DNA of 12,164 nt from Anaerolinea sp. GTDB taxonomy: Bacteria; Chloroflexota; Anaerolineae; Anaerolineales; Anaerolineaceae. The translations under genes and the position numbers were made by a program. The notes beneath the pieces are model-generated. The model had not been told where the DNA came from. It did no database searches and was given only the letters and a program-made list of their open reading frames with translations. The DNA is taken from positions 1 to 12,164 of the forward strand of contig PNNU01000053.1 in the NCBI GenBank assembly GCA_013824385.1. The letters are read 5' to 3'. Shown one piece after another: positions 1 through 6,026 of the stretch (position 1 is its first letter; every line of letters begins with the position of its first letter).

Positions 1-53
1 GGAGTGAAGAGATGTTTCAACTCATCAAGGGTGAATTCTTGAATTTCTCTCAT
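1..53 (-). CDS. Partial CDS after nuoC, probably the next complex I subunit (nuoD expected)
   Basis: An ATG (complement of 51-53) follows the nuoC TAA stop with no gap. It is preceded by a good ribosome binding site, AAAGGGGTGAG, inside the last nuoC codons. Seventeen complete codons are visible (MREIQEFTLDELKHLFT), then the window ends. In the usual nuoA-B-C-D order this would be the 49-kDa subunit NuoD. The visible residues do not include the typical NuoD hallmark (GPQHPSTHG), which lies further in. The identity is therefore inferred from gene order only. Confidence 0.5.
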   Translation of the reverse strand, partial: MREIQEFTLDELKHLFT

Positions 54-566
54 TTATCTCACCCCTTTCGGTTTGCGCAGGTCAATGTCATCAAAGTTAA
101 AAGTGTACTGCACTTCTTCATAGCCAAGCGGATAATCCTTACGCAGGGGATGCCCCACCCAGTTGGGGGGTAATAGAAGACGCCTCAGGTCAGAATGGCC
201 TTCAAAGCGAATGCCCATCAGGTCCCAGATTTCACGTTCGCGCCAGTTGGCGTTGGGGAAAACTGTTTCCATGGTGGCAATCTTTGGGTCATCGCCGTTC
301 ACCGGAGCTCTAAAGGTAAGGTAAAGGTGTGTTTTAGTGGAGTAGAAGATGTAGACCATGTGAAAGCGCGGAGCAGTCTGTGGGCAATAATCCACGGCGG
401 TTTCAGCAGAGAGTATGTCGAAATCGAATTCATCACGTAAAGCGGTTGCGGCGGCGATGATCTTTTCCGAGGGGACCAGAATGGTTACGTCTCCGCGGAA
501 TTCGGAGACCTGGCCGTTAAACCGTGCTTGAATGGCAAATACAGCGGGATTAAGAAGTTCGTTCAT
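54..566 (-). CDS. nuoC: NADH-quinone oxidoreductase subunit C (30-kDa subunit)
   Basis: A 170-residue soluble subunit of the peripheral arm of complex I; it packs on NuoB and NuoD near the quinone site. The family signature is at residues 109-130: EREIWDLMGIRFEGHSDLRR, followed by a PLRKDYPL segment near 140-147. The start is placed at 566 (MNELLNPAVF) rather than at an upstream in-frame codon at 626. The 566 start has an AGAGG ribosome binding site in the 13-base gap after nuoB and gives the usual length for a stand-alone NuoC. The 626 start would overlap nuoB by 50 bases. It is not fused to NuoD. The stop abuts the next gene's ATG, implying translational coupling. Confidence 0.93.
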   Translation of the reverse strand: MNELLNPAVFAIQARFNGQVSEFRGDVTILVPSEKIIAAATALRDEFDFDILSAETAVDYCPQTAPRFHMVYIFYSTKTHLYLTFRAPVNGDDPKIATMETVFPNANWREREIWDLMGIRFEGHSDLRRLLLPPNWVGHPLRKDYPLGYEEVQYTFNFDDIDLRKPKGVR

Positions 567-576
567 GGTTGGCCTC

Positions 577-1059
577 TTATTTCCACTTGGCGAATTGCTC
601 GCCTTTGATTTTATTATGAAGCGCAACCACCCCGTTGATCAAGCCTTCAGGGCGCGGCGGACAGCCCGCCACGTAAATATCGACAGGAACGATTTCGTCC
701 ACGCCCTGCAAGACGGCATAGTTATTGTAGACGCCTCCGCAGGCAGCACAATCGCCCAAGGCGATCACCCATTTGGGATCGGGCATCTGATCGTAGAGAT
801 TGCGCAATACGGGGGCCATTTTTTGAGAAACACGGCCAGCCACAATCATCAGGTCGGATTGACGCGGGCTGGCCCGCATTAATTCCATGCCGAAGCGGCT
901 CATGTCGTAACTGGGAGCCTGGGCAGCCATCATCTCGATGGCGCAGCATGCCAGACCAAAAAGCATCGGCCACATTGAATTGGTACGAGACCAGTTAACT
1001 GCATTTTCAAGCGTAGTTGTAACCACGCCGGTATTTCCTAATTTTTGCTCTAATCCCAT
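577..1059 (-). CDS. nuoB: NADH-quinone oxidoreductase subunit B (cluster N2 subunit)
   Basis: A 160-residue subunit that carries iron-sulfur cluster N2, the last electron carrier before quinone. The tandem cysteines CCAIEMM (C38, C39), C104 (GDCAACGG) and C133 (GCPPRPEG) fit the four N2 ligands of the family. An additional cysteine, C107, sits where most homologues have Ser or Thr. The ATG start at 1059 overlaps the end of nuoA by 10 bases (ATGGGATTAG) and has a GGGAG ribosome binding site 7 bases upstream. A longer reading from a TTG at 1080 is possible but less likely. It lies in the operon nuoA-nuoB-nuoC, transcribed leftwards. Confidence 0.95.
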   Translation of the reverse strand: MGLEQKLGNTGVVTTTLENAVNWSRTNSMWPMLFGLACCAIEMMAAQAPSYDMSRFGMELMRASPRQSDLMIVAGRVSQKMAPVLRNLYDQMPDPKWVIALGDCAACGGVYNNYAVLQGVDEIVPVDIYVAGCPPRPEGLINGVVALHNKIKGEQFAKWK

Positions 1060-1406
1060 TCCAAGGCTCCCTTTTTCCAAATATAAATGAAGCCAACCAG
1101 CAAGATGGCCACAAAGACAAACATTTCGATCAAGCCGAAGAGACCGAGTTTTTTGAAGGCAACCGCCCAGGGCAGGAAGAAGATGACCTCAACGTCAAAC
1201 AAAATGAACAGCACTGCTACAAGGTAGTAGCGCACTGACATCTGCCGTGTGCCGGGTCCGTAGGGGATCATACCGGATTCATATGGCTGGCCTTTTTTGG
1301 TCGTTGGACGGTGAGGTCCAAAATACCGACCTAAAAAGAGGACCAAAAAACCAACAAAGGTTGAAAGAACGATCAAAATGACCAAGGGAAGGTAGTCTAT
1401 TAGCAT
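1050..1406 (-). CDS. nuoA: NADH-quinone oxidoreductase subunit A
   Basis: A 118-residue membrane subunit of complex I with three hydrophobic segments at about residues 5-27, 60-82 and 90-110. The family hallmarks are visible: the YESG motif in the TM1-TM2 loop (residues 42-45) and acidic residues in [15 protein letters not shown] (D71, E73), which line the quinone/proton region. Length is normal for NuoA. The ATG has GGAGA about 9 bases upstream. It is the first gene of the leftward nuo operon and its stop overlaps the nuoB start. Confidence 0.96.
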   Translation of the reverse strand: MLIDYLPLVILIVLSTFVGFLVLFLGRYFGPHRPTTKKGQPYESGMIPYGPGTRQMSVRYYLVAVLFILFDVEVIFFLPWAVAFKKLGLFGLIEMFVFVAILLVGFIYIWKKGALEWD

Positions 1407-1443
1407 TGAGACATTCTCCGTTTTGCAGACTATAAATCGAATA

Positions 1444-1458
1444 AGACAAATTTTGTCT
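1444..1458. promoter_or_regulatory. 15-bp palindrome upstream of nuoA, possible operator
   Basis: AGACAAATTTTGTCT is a perfect 7-bp inverted repeat around one central base. It lies 38 bases upstream of the nuoA start, overlapping one possible -35 region. It matches no operator I can name. It could also form a small hairpin in the nuo leader. Confidence 0.3.
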
Positions 1459-1498
1459 ATATCTCTGCATAGATTTTACCTTATTAAAAACCGAAACC

Positions 1499-1527
1499 CT
1501 ATTAACTTTAATCCTCATTTTTTGCAA
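1499..1527 (-). promoter_or_regulatory. Candidate promoter of the nuo operon
   Basis: On the minus strand TTGCAA (1522-1527), a 17-base spacer and TAATAG (1499-1504) read towards nuoA, giving a leader of about 85 bases. A second possible promoter nearer the gene would use TAGACA (about 1455-1460) and TTTATA. The region is AT-rich, so chance matches are likely. Confidence 0.35.
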
Positions 1528-1590
1528 CAAAATAATGTTTTTTCAACACAAAGTCACATTCCTGTGAAAGGAAGTAGATTCAAGGAATAT

Positions 1591-1619
1591 TTGTTATATT
1601 AATACAAATAATATAAAAT
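1591..1619 (+). promoter_or_regulatory. Promoter of the cupredoxin gene
   Basis: TTGTTA (1591-1596), a 17-base spacer and TAAAAT (1614-1619) face the cupredoxin gene and give a leader of about 60 bases. An inverted repeat, TATTTGT (1588-1594) with ACAAATA (1604-1610), overlaps the -35 box and could be a repressor site. The AT-rich context lowers confidence. Confidence 0.45.
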
Positions 1620-1687
1620 TAGTCATAATATTAAATAGACACTAGTTTGTTTTTTTAATGATGAGAATTGAAAGATTAGGAGAAAAA

Positions 1688-2155
1688 ATGAAACGATCAA
1701 AATTGTCAATCGCAATATTACTAATGGTTTCAATTATGCTTGCTTCCTGCGCTGCTCCAAATGCCAAAACAGAGATGCCTGATACAGAAACCGCCTTGCC
1801 ATCAGAAATGGCAGCAATGGATACTTCTGTGCCTGCAGTAACTCAGGAAGCTGCTGAAGCCTCCACCCAAAGTCAATCAGCAACTAATGATTCTTCGAGT
1901 ATGTCAGAAGGTTCTGAAGTGGAGATTGAAGATTTTACATATGCCCCTGTCACAATCACAATAAAGGTTGGTACTACCGTGACTTGGACAAATAAAGACT
2001 CCGTACGTCATACGGTTACAAGCGATACCGGACTTTTTGATTCGGGTTTATTGGGTAAGGGAGAATCATTCAACTTTACATTTACCGAAGTTGGTACTTT
2101 TGCTTACCACTGTACACCTCATCCAAATATGAAAGCAATAATTATTGTTGAATAA
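1688..2155 (+). CDS. Plastocyanin/azurin-like cupredoxin lipoprotein
   Basis: A 155-residue exported blue-copper protein. The start at 1688 (MKRSKLSIAI) is chosen because AGGAG (1678-1682) lies 5 bases upstream and the result is a clean lipoprotein signal: KRSK, a hydrophobic stretch, then the lipobox LASC (mature Cys at residue 21). Residues about 22-70 form a Ser/Thr/Glu-rich flexible linker. The C-terminal ~85 residues form the cupredoxin fold: DFTYAPVTITIKVGTTVTWTN, then type-1 copper ligands His in SVRHTV and Cys, His and Met in HCTPHPNM. It probably carries electrons outside the cytoplasmic membrane; its partner is not visible. It is divergent from nuoA and monocistronic, with its own promoter and terminator. 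Confidence 0.9.
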   Translation: MKRSKLSIAILLMVSIMLASCAAPNAKTEMPDTETALPSEMAAMDTSVPAVTQEAAEASTQSQSATNDSSSMSEGSEVEIEDFTYAPVTITIKVGTTVTWTNKDSVRHTVTSDTGLFDSGLLGKGESFNFTFTEVGTFAYHCTPHPNMKAIIIVE

Positions 2156-2183
2156 ATATTGATGAGGTTGAATGTAAAAATAC

Positions 2184-2216
2184 GGAGCCCCTTTTTGAAA
2201 CAGGCTCCTTATTTTT
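2184..2216 (+). terminator. Intrinsic terminator of the cupredoxin gene
   Basis: GGAGCC (2184-2189) and GGCTCC (2203-2208) form a 6-bp GC-rich stem with a 13-base loop, followed by TTATTTTTT, 28 bases after the cupredoxin stop codon. Confidence 0.8.
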
Positions 2217-2221
2217 TACAC

Positions 2222-2253
2222 AAAAATCCCCCATCTTTGAGGCGGATGGGGGA
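2222..2253 (-). terminator. Intrinsic terminator for sod and/or the downstream RNA element
   Basis: On the minus strand TCCCCCATC and GATGGGGGA form a perfect 9-bp stem (2245-2253 with 2227-2235) with a 9-base loop, followed by TTTTTG. It lies about 145 bases beyond the sod stop. It ends leftward transcription converging on the cupredoxin gene. Confidence 0.88.
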
Positions 2254-2396
2254 GTAAAAATTGAGGGTGCCTTGCTGTTGATTGTTCGAGTTGGCCTGTT
2301 GTTTGTTGCATTGGCTAGTTCTCTTCCCCCTCCTTGAACAGTAGCCGGGATCCCAGGTGAGGCTGCCCCAATCCACTTGCAAGGAGTCTCAACGAC
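2254..2396 (-). ncRNA. Candidate structured RNA between the sod stop and its terminator
   Basis: This stretch has no convincing gene but folds well on the minus strand. A two-part closing helix joins the ends: TTGAG with CTCAA (2388-2392 with 2261-2265) and CCTTGC with GCAAGG (2379-2384 with 2270-2275), with a 3x4 internal loop. An apical hairpin pairs GGCTA with TAGCC (2342-2346 with 2313-2317) and, after a 2-base bulge, GTTC with GAAC (2336-2339 with 2318-2321). Its 14-base purine loop contains AAGGAGG. A small hairpin TGGGG-CAG-CCTCA lies on the 5' side, and a G-poor, A/C-rich strand of about 37 bases lies on the 3' side. CTCCTTG can also pair with CAAGGAG (2380-2386 with 2330-2336), excluding the closing helix. 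It is either a long sod 3' UTR or a separate small RNA. The overall shape (long hairpin with closing stem and terminator) recalls 6S-like RNAs, but I cannot assign a family. Confidence 0.5.
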
Positions 2397-3014
2397 TTAC
2401 CTTGATTTAGTGTATTCCTGTTCTACATAACTCCAGTTGACCACAGACCAGAAAGCTTTGATGTAATCCGGACGGCGGTTTTGGTAATTCAGATAGTAGG
2501 CGTGCTCCCAAACATCCAGGGCGAGCAAAGGTGTGTGGTTGTCCATCAATGGACTATCCTGGTTGGCGGTAGAGTAAACCTGTAATTTCTTTTCATTATC
2601 AAGAACCAACCAAGCCCAACCGGAACCGAAGCGGGTGGTGGCGGCTGATGTGAATTTCTCCATAAAACCATCCAAAGATACGAATGATTTTTCAAGCTCA
2701 GCCAATAACATGCCTGATGGCGCTTTCTTGCCGCCGGGGGTTAAGACTTCCCAGAACATAGAATGGTTGGCGTGGCCGCCGCCGTTATTGCGGACTGCGG
2801 TGCGAATGGCTTCAGGCACCTTGTTGATTTCGCTTAGCGTTTTTTCCAACGGTTGAGCGTAATATTCCGGTGCAGATTCCAAAGCTTTATTGAGGTTATT
2901 AACATAAGTGGCATGGTGTTTGTCGTGATGGATTTCCATCGTTTTGGCGTCAATCGCAGGTTCAAGTGCGTTGAATGTGAATTTTAAGGAAGGTAATTCA
3001 AATAATGTGCTCAT
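2397..3014 (-). CDS. sodA: Superoxide dismutase, Mn-type (Fe/Mn family)
   Basis: A 205-residue cytoplasmic enzyme, with no signal peptide, that converts superoxide to oxygen and hydrogen peroxide. The four metal ligands are visible: H29 (MEIHHDKHH), H84 (GGHANHSMFW), D167 and H171 (DVWEHAYY). The second-shell glutamine is in the C-terminal domain (STANQDSPL, Q152) and the N-terminal position is Gly (NNGGGH), the pattern of manganese rather than iron enzymes. Actual metal use cannot be proven from this. Length and order of motifs are complete. The ATG at 3014 is preceded by a purine-rich AAAGAGAGAG. The gene has its own promoter, is divergent from the DUF4345 gene, and its presence implies exposure to oxygen. 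Confidence 0.95.
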   Translation of the reverse strand: MSTLFELPSLKFTFNALEPAIDAKTMEIHHDKHHATYVNNLNKALESAPEYYAQPLEKTLSEINKVPEAIRTAVRNNGGGHANHSMFWEVLTPGGKKAPSGMLLAELEKSFVSLDGFMEKFTSAATTRFGSGWAWLVLDNEKKLQVYSTANQDSPLMDNHTPLLALDVWEHAYYLNYQNRRPDYIKAFWSVVNWSYVEQEYTKSR

Positions 3015-3056
3015 AATGGTTGCTCTCTCTTTGTAATTAATATCATATTTAAGATA

Positions 3057-3085
3057 ATAATACTCTTAATAAAGAGAGATTACAA
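3057..3085 (-). promoter_or_regulatory. sod promoter with an internal inverted repeat
   Basis: On the minus strand TTGTAA (3080-3085), a 17-base spacer and TATTAT (3057-3062) read towards sod, giving a leader of about 36 bases. The spacer holds CTCTT-AATA-AAGAG (3063-3076), an inverted repeat placed where a repressor would block RNA polymerase. Confidence 0.6.
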
Positions 3086-3137
3086 GGGGTTTTTATTAAA
3101 GATTTATATAAATTTCTAACTTATAAACAACACTGTA

Positions 3138-3156
3138 CAAGTGATTGAATCACTTG
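3138..3156. promoter_or_regulatory. Perfect 19-bp palindromic operator candidate
   Basis: CAAGTGATTGAATCACTTG is a perfect 9-bp inverted repeat around a central G. It covers the -35 box (3145-3150) of the rightward DUF4345 promoter and lies about 53 bases upstream of the sod -35 box. Perfect palindromes of this length and position usually bind a dimeric repressor or activator. It does not match the Fur, Rex, LexA or NrdR consensus sites I know. It has only a partial resemblance to an FNR/CRP-type core (TGAT...ATCA). Confidence 0.65.
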
Positions 3157-3172
3157 GGTTTTCTTCTATAAT
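3145..3172 (+). promoter_or_regulatory. Promoter of the DUF4345 gene
   Basis: TTGAAT (3145-3150), a 16-base spacer and a perfect TATAAT (3167-3172) face the gene, giving a leader of about 25 bases that carries AAAGGA. The -35 box lies inside the 19-bp palindrome. Confidence 0.75.
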
Positions 3173-3204
3173 GAAATTAGTAATTTTATTGAAAGGATTA
3201 CGAA

Positions 3205-3549
3205 ATGGACTTAATTCAGATATTAAAGATTTTTGCAGTAGTGGTCACTCTTTTAACCGGATTGTATTCACTCTTTCAACCGAAAAAGATTAAAGGTTTC
3301 ACGGGACTGGAAGCTTCCAGTCCGCGCGCGATGACAGAGATTCGGGCTGTGATGGGCGGCACCTTTGTAGGGCTAGGTATCGCGGCTTTGGTTTTTCCAA
3401 TTCGCGAAGTGTATTTAATGTTGGGTATCACATACGCAGCAATTGGCGCGATTCGGGGAGTGTCGATGGTGTTGGATAAATCCATGGAAAAATCCAATTT
3501 GATCAGTTTAGTAACTGAAGTACTTCTTGTGGTGATTTTGGTTTTATAA
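3205..3549 (+). CDS. DUF4345-type small integral membrane protein
   Basis: A 114-residue protein with four hydrophobic segments (about residues 5-22, 46-66, 69-87 and 97-114). Its pattern resembles the DUF4345 family: an N-terminal helix ending in a short basic loop (FQPKKIKGF), then EIRAVMGGTFVGLGIAAL, a glycine-rich helix. No catalytic residues or known function can be seen. AAAGGA lies 7 bases before the ATG, so the start is secure. It appears to be a single-gene transcript, divergent from sod and under a strong promoter with a palindromic operator. That suggests controlled expression, perhaps stress-related; this role is a guess from the neighbourhood. Confidence 0.75.
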   Translation: MDLIQILKIFAVVVTLLTGLYSLFQPKKIKGFTGLEASSPRAMTEIRAVMGGTFVGLGIAALVFPIREVYLMLGITYAAIGAIRGVSMVLDKSMEKSNLISLVTEVLLVVILVL

Positions 3550-3580
3550 GTCTTTTTCGGATTTTTTAAATTAAAATTTC

Positions 3581-3609
3581 TTGTTCTTTGATTTCAGATA
3601 GTGGATAAT
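3581..3609 (+). promoter_or_regulatory. Promoter of the riboswitch-nrdDG transcript
   Basis: TTGTTC (3581-3586), a 17-base spacer and GATAAT (3604-3609) would start transcription near 3616, about 35-40 bases before the cobalamin aptamer. No NrdR box pair is recognisable around it. Confidence 0.5.
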
Positions 3610-3651
3610 TGTTTTTATAAATAGCAGTTCTTTGATAACATAAACGTCAAG

Positions 3652-3757
3652 AAGCCTGGTTTTAGAGGCAGATTTGGTGGAAGCTGGTGAAAATCCAGCA
3701 CTGTGCCGCAACTGTAACCGGAGCATAACCGGAAGTCAGACCCCCAACCTTGATGGT
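3652..3757 (+). ncRNA. Cobalamin (B12) riboswitch aptamer
   Basis: The conserved core is plain: GGTGGAAGCTGGTGAAAATC with the hairpin GCTGG/CCAGC (3683-3687 and 3695-3699), then GCCGCAACTGTAACC (3705-3719), and the B12 box GAAGTCAGACCCCCAACC (3732-3749). Only 14 bases separate CAACTGTAA from the B12 box, so the peripheral helices found in large class I aptamers are missing or very short. This suggests a compact class II-like form. It lies upstream of nrdD with a terminator switch between them. The expected logic is that bound cobalamin favours termination, shutting off the B12-independent reductase. Exact 5' and 3' limits are approximate. Confidence 0.92.
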
Positions 3758-3807
3758 TATTGCAAGATTATCCTTCTCGAGCAAGAAGCACCCGTATTTT
3801 TCACTAG

Positions 3808-3864
3808 CTTTGTGGATAAATACAAAACTTCACAGCTCAGTCCACAAGGATTGGGCTTTTTTTT
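3808..3864 (+). terminator. Riboswitch expression platform: antiterminator and intrinsic terminator
   Basis: The terminator stem pairs AGCTCAGTCC (3834-3843) with GGATTGGGCT (3848-3857), 10 bp including two G-U pairs, with an ACAA loop and eight T's (3857-3864). A competing antiterminator pairs CTTTGTGGAT (3808-3817) with GTCCACAAGG (3840-3849), also 10 bp, and would destroy the terminator. The two are mutually exclusive, so control is at transcription elongation. nrdD starts 48 bases after the T-tract. Confidence 0.88.
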
Positions 3865-3911
3865 AAGAACTGACAGCTTGATGAACACTCATTTTTGAAA
3901 TGGAGAAAACG

Positions 3912-6026
3912 ATGAATATGGATGGGGATGGTCAAAAAGTTGTCCGGATTGTTGATGTTGATGGTTCACCGGAAAGTGAATCAAATAAACCCGCTTTGTG
4001 GATTCGCAAGCGGGATGGACGGATTGTTGAATTTGATACTTCCAAAATAGCGGATGCCATATTTGGTGCGGTTAAGGCCGTCGGTGGAAATGACCGTGAA
4101 CTGGCTGATGAATTGGCTGCGGTTGTTGTGAGATATGTAAAAGAATACTCCAAACAGAGCGTCCCTACGGTTGAAGAGGTGCAAGACGCAGTTGAGAAAG
4201 TATTAATTGAACGCGGCCATGCAAAAACAGCCAAGGCTTACATTCTTTATCGTGATCGTCGTACCCGCATCAGAGAGGCCTGTTCGGAGTTAATGGACGT
4301 TGTTGAAGAAATCCTCGTTGAAACGAATCGTGAAAACGCTAATGTTGGTAATTCTCCATCTGCAAAAATGCTGCAAATCGCATCCGCAGCCAGCAGGCAG
4401 TACTACCTGTCTCGATTAATCCCTGAAGAAATGTCTAATGCACACCGCAATGGTGATATGCACATCCACGACCTGGATTTCTACGGCAAGACACTCACTT
4501 GCCTTCAAATCCCCCTTGGAAAACTATTAGCCAATGGGTTCAATACGGGTCACGGATTTATCCGACCTCCAAAGCGACCGTCTTCTGCCACAGCATTGGC
4601 GGCAATTATTTTACAGAGTTCCCAGAATGATATGCACGGCGGGCAATCCTTTGCCTTTTTTGATCGGGATATGGCCAAATTTGTAACCGGGGCGACAGAG
4701 TTTGAGATTTACCAGGCGATGGAAGCCCTGGTCTATAACCTGAATTCAATGCACAGCCGGGCCGGCGCCCAGGTGCCTTTTAGTTCGATAAATTTGGGTT
4801 GTGACACCACGTCTGAAGGGCGTATGGTGATCGCCGGGCTCTTGAAAGCGTACGAAAAAGGGCTGGGGCACGGCGAGACTCCAATTTTCCCAAATATCAT
4901 TTTCCGGTTGAAGGCAGGTATTAATTTCAACCCGGGTGATCCCAATTATGATTTGTTTAAGTTGGCTATGCAGGTTTCTGCACATAGAATGAACCCCACG
5001 TTCTCGTTCATGGATTCCAGCTTCAATCAACCCTTTGTGACTGAAGTAGCTTATATGGGTTGCAGAACCCGCGTAATTGCCAACCGAAATGGTGAAACGG
5101 TCACAGATGGCCGGGGAAATCTTTCCTTTTCCACCATTAACCTGCCTCGAATTGCCATAAAAGCCAACCGAAACTTGGATGTCTTCTATAAGGAACTCGA
5201 ATCCGTTATGGTTCTGGTTGCCCGCCAATTGCACCATCGTTTTCAAATTCAATCACACCTGCGCGTCTGCGACATGCCTTTCTTGATGGGACAGGGACTA
5301 TATCTTGGTTCTGACAAACTCAAGCCGTCTGATGAAATAGGTGAGGTCATCAAAAATGGCACTCTCTCCATCGGATTTATTGGTCTGGCTGAGGCGTTGG
5401 TCAGCCTGACTGGCAAGCACCATGGACAGGATGAGACTTCAAGAAGGATTGGTGTAGAGATCGTCACCTTTATGCGGACTCTCGCTGATCAATTCAGCGA
5501 TGAATATGATCTGAACTATACTCTGTTGGCGACTCCTGCCGAGGGGTTATCGGGACGTTTCGTTTCTATGGACCGAAAGGCTTATGGGGTCATTGAAGGG
5601 GTAACTGATAAAGAATATTACTCCAACAGTTTTCATGTACCTGTTAAATTTGATCTCCCCTCATTTGACAAGGTTCTTGTTGAAGGGCCTTATCACGCGC
5701 TCACAAATGCGGGCCATATAAGCTATATTGAAATGGACGCACCTCCAATCCACAATCTGGAGGCTTATGAATCATTATTACGTCATATGGCATCCTGCAA
5801 TATGGGTTACGTGGGGATAAATTTCCCCATCGATGAATGTTTGTCTTGTTCACACCATGGTGTGATCGAAGAAACCTGCCCGGTTTGCGGTTCATCTGAT
5901 ATTCGTAAAATCAGGCGGATTACCGGATATCTCTCAACGGTTGACCGTTTTAATGACGCAAAAAAAGCCGAGTTGGCAGACAGGCATGCGCACACCTCAA
6001 AACAATCACGGATTGAGACTGACTAG
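3912..6026 (+). CDS. nrdD: Anaerobic (class III) ribonucleoside-triphosphate reductase
   Basis: A 704-residue glycyl-radical enzyme that reduces ribonucleoside triphosphates to deoxyribonucleotides without oxygen or B12. An ATP-cone regulatory domain occupies residues ~27-120 (WIRKRDGRIVEFDTSKI to AKAYILYRDRR). The ten-stranded barrel core follows, with cysteines C197 (TLTCLQIPLG) and C384 (YMGCRTRV) at the places of the paired active-site cysteines of the family. The C-terminal zinc site is C643-x2-C646 and C656-x2-C659. The radical site is G672 in RRITGYLS. The start at 3912 is preferred over an in-frame ATG at 3900 because GGAG (3902-3905) lies 6 bases upstream of it. It sits behind the cobalamin riboswitch and is followed directly by nrdG (TAG then ATG with no gap). 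Confidence 0.97.
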   Translation: MNMDGDGQKVVRIVDVDGSPESESNKPALWIRKRDGRIVEFDTSKIADAIFGAVKAVGGNDRELADELAAVVVRYVKEYSKQSVPTVEEVQDAVEKVLIERGHAKTAKAYILYRDRRTRIREACSELMDVVEEILVETNRENANVGNSPSAKMLQIASAASRQYYLSRLIPEEMSNAHRNGDMHIHDLDFYGKTLTCLQIPLGKLLANGFNTGHGFIRPPKRPSSATALAAIILQSSQNDMHGGQSFAFFDRDMAKFVTGATEFEIYQAMEALVYNLNSMHSRAGAQVPFSSINLGCDTTSEGRMVIAGLLKAYEKGLGHGETPIFPNIIFRLKAGINFNPGDPNYDLFKLAMQVSAHRMNPTFSFMDSSFNQPFVTEVAYMGCRTRVIANRNGETVTDGRGNLSFSTINLPRIAIKANRNLDVFYKELESVMVLVARQLHHRFQIQSHLRVCDMPFLMGQGLYLGSDKLKPSDEIGEVIKNGTLSIGFIGLAEALVSLTGKHHGQDETSRRIGVEIVTFMRTLADQFSDEYDLNYTLLATPAEGLSGRFVSMDRKAYGVIEGVTDKEYYSNSFHVPVKFDLPSFDKVLVEGPYHALTNAGHISYIEMDAPPIHNLEAYESLLRHMASCNMGYVGINFPIDECLSCSHHGVIEETCPVCGSSDIRKIRRITGYLSTVDRFNDAKKAELADRHAHTSKQSRIETD

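Larger units (their letters stand above)
1407..1687. other. Divergent intergenic region between nuoA and the cupredoxin gene
   Basis: An AT-rich stretch with no gene. It carries candidate promoters in both directions and three inverted repeats: 1444-1458, TCACA-TTCC-TGTGA at 1554-1567, and TATTTGT/ACAAATA at 1588-1610. Confidence 0.6.

Noticed and set aside
195..440. 81-codon plus-strand open frame inside nuoC
   Set aside because: It lies antisense to nuoC, which has a full family signature; the translated product shows no recognisable pattern.
532..882. 116-codon plus-strand open frame antisense to nuoB
   Set aside because: nuoB on the other strand carries all cluster N2 motifs, so this is a shadow frame.
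1279..1530. 83-codon minus-strand frame extending upstream of nuoA
   Set aside because: Its 3' part overlaps nuoA in another frame and its 5' part is AT-rich promoter DNA; no ribosome binding site was seen.
2224..2310. 31-codon minus-strand frame (MQQTTGQLEQ...) inside the RNA element downstream of sod
   Set aside because: It would read through the terminator hairpin, and the AAGGAGG is about 17 bases before its ATG, too far for normal initiation.
3102..3113. ATTTATATAAAT palindrome between sod and the DUF4345 gene
   Set aside because: Pure A/T palindromes of this size are expected by chance in this AT-rich stretch.
3674..3898. 74-codon plus-strand frame between the DUF4345 gene and nrdD
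   Set aside because: It runs through the riboswitch aptamer, antiterminator and terminator, which explain the sequence fully.
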